Positions 60,125 through 64,000 of a stretch of DNA of 64,000 bases are shown piece after piece. Position 1 is the stretch's first letter. Each line of letters begins with the position of its first letter. The notes beneath the pieces are model-generated. The model worked only from the letters and a program-made list of their open reading frames with translations. It did no database searches and was not told the DNA's origin. Made by a program: the position numbers and the translations under genes. Origin of the DNA: Carallia brachiata (Eukaryota > Streptophyta > Magnoliopsida > Malpighiales > Rhizophoraceae); assembly GCA_021464245.1 (NCBI GenBank), contig JADCRB010000002.1, positions 1,031,058 to 1,095,057 on the forward strand, in the 5' to 3' direction.

Positions 60125-62760
60125 TCACCCCCCAAAAAAAAAGGGTTAATTATATTTATCCTAAATTATGATACTGTAGTTTTAGTTCACCCTTTTGTTG
60201 TTGTGAAAATTGTTTTTCCATCTTGAAAGAGAAACATCATTCTCCATAAGCTTTGTTTCTAGTTTGCTTAATAGTTCAAACTTCAATTTATGTTGTGACT
60301 TGTGAGGAATTGTCATGACATGCTAAATTGCCAATCAAGTAGCAGTATCCAATCAGAATGCGATCGATATTATGTGAATTTTGGCGATCAAGCAATAAAT
60401 TTTTAGATGCATATACTGAAAACTAACATGTTTTATATCTTGTACTGAAATTAGATTTAGGATGAATTAAGTCTGTAGACTTCATATTATTGTTGTTGTC
60501 GTAGTATAATTGCTAACACATTATTTTGTGCACAATTACCACTAATGTGAAATGCAAGAATTTTTCTCTTTAGTTTGATATTTCTCTCAAGAAACAAAAT
60601 CTTGTATCCATAATAGTTATAAGTGACTTTTCATTCTGTTTCATGGCTTGATCTATTGATTTCGTCAAAATGCAATAAAACAAGTATCATTTTACACAGT
60701 AGCTAACTTCAGAACAGGAGCACTCGAAGCTGATAGCTTTAAAGATATACTTCTGAACAGGGTTCTATTACACGGGCAACTGAATATTTCTTATTGTGTC
60801 CACATGTGCTTTTTTTGTGCAACAACAAATAATTTTTGTGCAGCTATAAAGAAAAAATATGAAACAAAATAATAATAATATATTTTGTATTATTTTTTAT
60901 TGTTGTGGTTGCAAAAAAAAAACACTTGTAGACACAATAATAAAATTTTATATGTCTACCAAATTTTTTTCCTTTCAAGTATAAGGATTGGAGATGTGCA
61001 GTCTTATCAACTGAGGGGGTTACTTAAAATGCAATGTCATTCTATTGTACAGTTTGCTATCTCTGCATAATTTTCATGGTCACTGATAATGTACATGGCA
61101 GCCAACTAACGCAAGAAAATCACATGAACATTGGGTGAATAAGTCGAAAATGCCCTCATGCATCGATGTCCATTTTGATTCACCACATCAAAGCTTTCAG
61201 CTTTGCTCATCTTTAGTGCTTTTCGTTAGTCCCCCGATTCAACTCCACTCCACTAAGGCCCAGGGTGATTGAGGCAATCTTTCTTTTACTTTTCTGTAAA
61301 TGAAATTAATTTTTTTCTTATAAAAAAATAAAAAAAAATAGAAATCGCCATATTGGTCATCAGATTCAATATGTAAGTATATGAAATCAGCATTAAGCAA
61401 CATAATAATAATTGGGTAAGGTTGGTTAGCATTCGCTATATTTTAATTTATAAATATGAAATTTGGAACATATTAAGAACCCCCAATAAGCGAAGCCTTA
61501 TACCCCGATCGATGTGGCCATGAATGACATATGCACTTTCGAATTGCGAAAGATTTAATACCAAATTAAGGGCACGGTGTCGAAGCTTGTTAGATAAAGT
61601 AGCCCAGCAATGCAATTAGAAGCATCCGTTAAAGTTGACTGTTCAAAAATAGATTTGCTGGTCGATCAATTAAACGACGACATAAGGAAGTAATTTGTCT
61701 AAATCATCAGATTGGGTGGAAGTAATTTTTGACTAGTGCAATGAAATTAACACAAGTTTCTACTCACCTGGAGAGGAGGGGTGGGGTGGGGAAGGAAGGA
61801 AATAAAAAGATTACCTGTTTCATACCGCACCAAGCCACGCAAAACAAATTTTTAATACTCTTTTCTTGTCATCATTTTTTTTTATGGAAAACAATTACAT
61901 AAGTCTAAATGAGGGTCACAATAATCCAAATTTATACATTTTTTGTAAATAAGTTATTTTTACGGTTTATTTCCATGGCGCGATCTCATGACCTCTAAAT
62001 AAAAAAGGAGTGGCATTTCTCATGCAACAGTTTCGCCCTTTGAATTATACAAGTCCAAAGAAAAATAATTAAAATTAATGCAATCCATATTGAAAATTGA
62101 AGATGACGCTGGAATCATCAAGGAGCACCTCAATTTCAAAATAGAGATCCCAATACGCAATAAAATGCTCTTCTACATGAAATTGGACTTAACTCATCTT
62201 GGGCTATGATGTCATTGATTTTCCAGACACATTCTCTGCGATAATTTAATCTATGCCACCGCTGCCCAACGTCCAATAACATCTCTTGAGTCATTTAAGG
62301 CAACTATTTATGGTCGGCTCACTTTTGGTTTCAGCTTCCTATTTTACATATAAAAGTAGACGTACGAGCTCCAAAACAAGTGTCCCTTTTCCTTTTGTTT
62401 TTATTTGATACATATAAGGAGATAAATAGTTCAAGGGACTAATGTTTGTTGATATCATTTTGAGAGACTTTAAATGGTTAACTTTAGGCAATTTTTTTTT
62501 TTTTTTGGGACATCTAAAGAAGACAAGATTAAAACAACTATAAAAAATTTGAGGACAAAGATAAATAATGTTCTGTCTATTTCCATCTAATAAAAGTTTA
62601 AAATTACAGTAGACTACCCAAGGAGCAAAACACTAGTAGAATTAGCATCCGCTTTACTTAGATAATCAGTATAGGAGTGTTTCTCGCGTAATACATGCTT
62701 CTTTTCTACATACCATGACCTTATCCATAGACATTGAACAACCTCAATAAGCGCAACTAA
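60125..62760. other. 3' flank of the MYB gene and gene-free DNA
   Basis: The first few hundred bases after 60124 should be the MYB 3' UTR, beginning with a C6A9 run. Beyond, AT-rich sequence with no recognisable gene. Confidence 0.45.
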
Positions 62761-62779
62761 ATAATGAGAAGAGTCATTC

Positions 62780-63815
62780 TAACTATCAATAAGAGACAGA
62801 GCTTTAGTCTCTCTCTAACCATTTCTCTCTCTAAAAGTTCTCTAAAGCTTCCTTCCTTAGTGTCACTAGCATGCTGGCTAGCGGCGGTGGTTAGCCACTT
62901 CTGCCGACCAGCCACTCTCCCCTTCTCCCTCTCGTTTTCCTCCTATTTTTTCTCTCGGTCAAAGCTGCCCCTTCTTCCTTGCTTTGTTCTTTGTCCACTA
63001 CCCTAGTCACTGTTTCATGATGTTTTAGTTTGGTTTTTATCAAGATCTAGCTCCGGTAAGTTTCCCATGGGCCTTCTATCACCGATTTCGGACCCTTCTC
63101 TCGACTATCATTCTTTTCACTGTTTCAGTTGTCACGTCTGGTGATAGCGCTGTTGTAACAGTGTCGCCACGTCGGCCACCGCTGCCTCGAGTGCTAGCCA
63201 TGCTGCTAACGGCCGCCAGTTCCACCTTTGATGCTGCCATTGACGGGGGCCCAAACACTAAAGCTAAGGCCACTTATCCCACTGCCAGTCGCGCCACTAC
63301 TTCCTCCACCATCCGTCGTTGTCATCTTTGGAGCCGATGAGTTGAGTTATTGTGTATATTTTGGGTTGAATGTACTGATGTGTATGGTTGTTGGTTTTTT
63401 GGGACTGAAGCTATACTTTGTGTATGTTTTGTTTGTGTTTGTTTGTAGGATAGGTTTGAAGAAAATTGTTGTCGGACATACCCAATCAATTTCCATCGTC
63501 AGTTGGCCGAGGTGCAGTCCATGCTACCGTAGTCAATTTTGTCCATATGAGTTAGATCTGTCTAATTTGTCTAAGGCCTCAATGTTAGACAGATCAAACT
63601 TAATTTCAGTTTGTTCCCTCGTCAGAAGAATTTGTTTAATTAGAGTTGGGGCCCAATTAATTTACGGTCCTTGTAACCTAATCGATTGTAAGCTATTTAG
63701 GTCGATCGTTCCTTCTATTTCGTGCAAGTTTCTCCAATGTCATCACGTCGGTCTTATATATGGAACCATGTTAACTTAATATAGTGATTTTCTTTCGCTA
63801 AAAAAAAAAAAAAAT
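62780..63815 (+). repeat. Retroposon-like repeat with CT/GCC-rich head and poly(A) tail (possible copy 3)
   Basis: It starts with CT-rich DNA (62800-62850), has GCC-rich stretches (62875-62990 and 63140-63330), a long plain body, and ends 'tttctttcgct' followed by A15 (63800-63814). The layout resembles the repeats at 16590 and 48775, and a few words are shared (for example 'ttttgtcc' with a nearby 'agatctgt'), but the body is not clearly alignable by eye. A LINE leader plus tail is one explanation. The open frame at 63228-63779 has no known motif. Confidence 0.4.
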
Positions 63816-63824
63816 CAGAGCAAG

Positions 63825-64000
63825 AATCTATCACTAAGACAACCATCTAAAATCTCCTCATGTAATTTCTAAACCACATGTAATGCCTATAAGTTTGGTC
63901 ACCATACTAGTAGTAGCACCGCCAAAACCATGAAACTACCCTTTAAACTCATCTCGCAAGAGCCATCCAAACCCATCTTTACCAAAATTTCCTTTGACAC
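63825..64000 (-). mobile_element. LINE RNase H relic entering from the right edge
   Basis: On the minus strand the edge of the window encodes SKGNFGKDGFGWLLRDEFKG, then after a frameshift near 63935 FHGFGGATTSM..KLIGITCGLEIT, then GDFRWLS and an ILAL end. This is the N-terminal half of a plant LINE RNase H domain (usual form: GN.G.AGFG.LLRDE...F, then AEL.AI..GL). At least two stops and one frameshift show it is dead. It abuts the poly(A) tail of the + strand repeat at 63800-63814. Confidence 0.6.

Noticed and set aside
63228..63779. 183-residue + strand open frame
   Set aside because: Lies inside the retroposon-like repeat, with no known domain; hydrophobic composition follows from T-rich DNA.

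Overview
This window is plant nuclear DNA, most likely from a woody eudicot. The base composition is AT-rich, genes are split by short GT-AG introns, and coding and non-coding DNA alternate with many degenerate transposable elements. Five protein-coding genes have clear angiosperm homologues. The proteins look rosid-like and Citrus is possible, but I could not run a search, so the species is unassigned. I see no bacterial operon, CRISPR array, rRNA or virus-like gene.

Layout. 1-2.3 kb: the 3' end of a LINE-type retrotransposon with an RNase H domain and poly(A) tail, then a 1.4-kb element with long degenerate inverted ends. 3.6-5.6 kb (-): an unrecognised three-exon gene for an 81-residue acidic/basic protein. 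6-22 kb: gene-poor, with a second LINE RNase H relic (-), several MITE/foldback elements and a GCC-rich dispersed repeat. 22.3-28.7 kb (+): SEUSS (LEUNIG-partner transcriptional adaptor), nine coding exons plus a leader with two introns. 29.4-30.1 kb (-): chloroplast m-type thioredoxin. 32.4-37.8 kb (+): a 14-exon DEDDh 3'-5' exonuclease of the small-RNA-degrading-nuclease (SDN5-like) family. 39.5-41.3 kb (-): GRAS transcription factor, SCARECROW-LIKE 1 type, intronless in its coding part. 43-58 kb: gene-poor, with two hAT-type non-autonomous elements carrying 8-bp target duplications. 58.6-60.1 kb (+): subgroup-21 R2R3-MYB (MYB52/54-like). 60-64 kb: another GCC-rich repeat and a LINE RNase H relic entering from the right edge (-).

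The genes are independent single-copy loci; nothing suggests a biosynthetic cluster. SEUSS and thioredoxin are convergent, thioredoxin and the nuclease divergent, and the nuclease and GRAS gene convergent with a nested transposon between them.

The points most worth a second look are two apparent disabling changes 5.4 kb apart: a 1-bp deletion in the long first coding exon of SEUSS and an in-frame TAG in the thioredoxin after residue 139. Other points are a GC-AG intron in the nuclease gene, a GT microsatellite that forms the MYB splice donor, a nested 121-bp MITE with a perfect 9-bp target duplication, and a 480-bp foldback element. I found no convincing new biological system; the novelty is in the small unknown gene and in the transposon archaeology.
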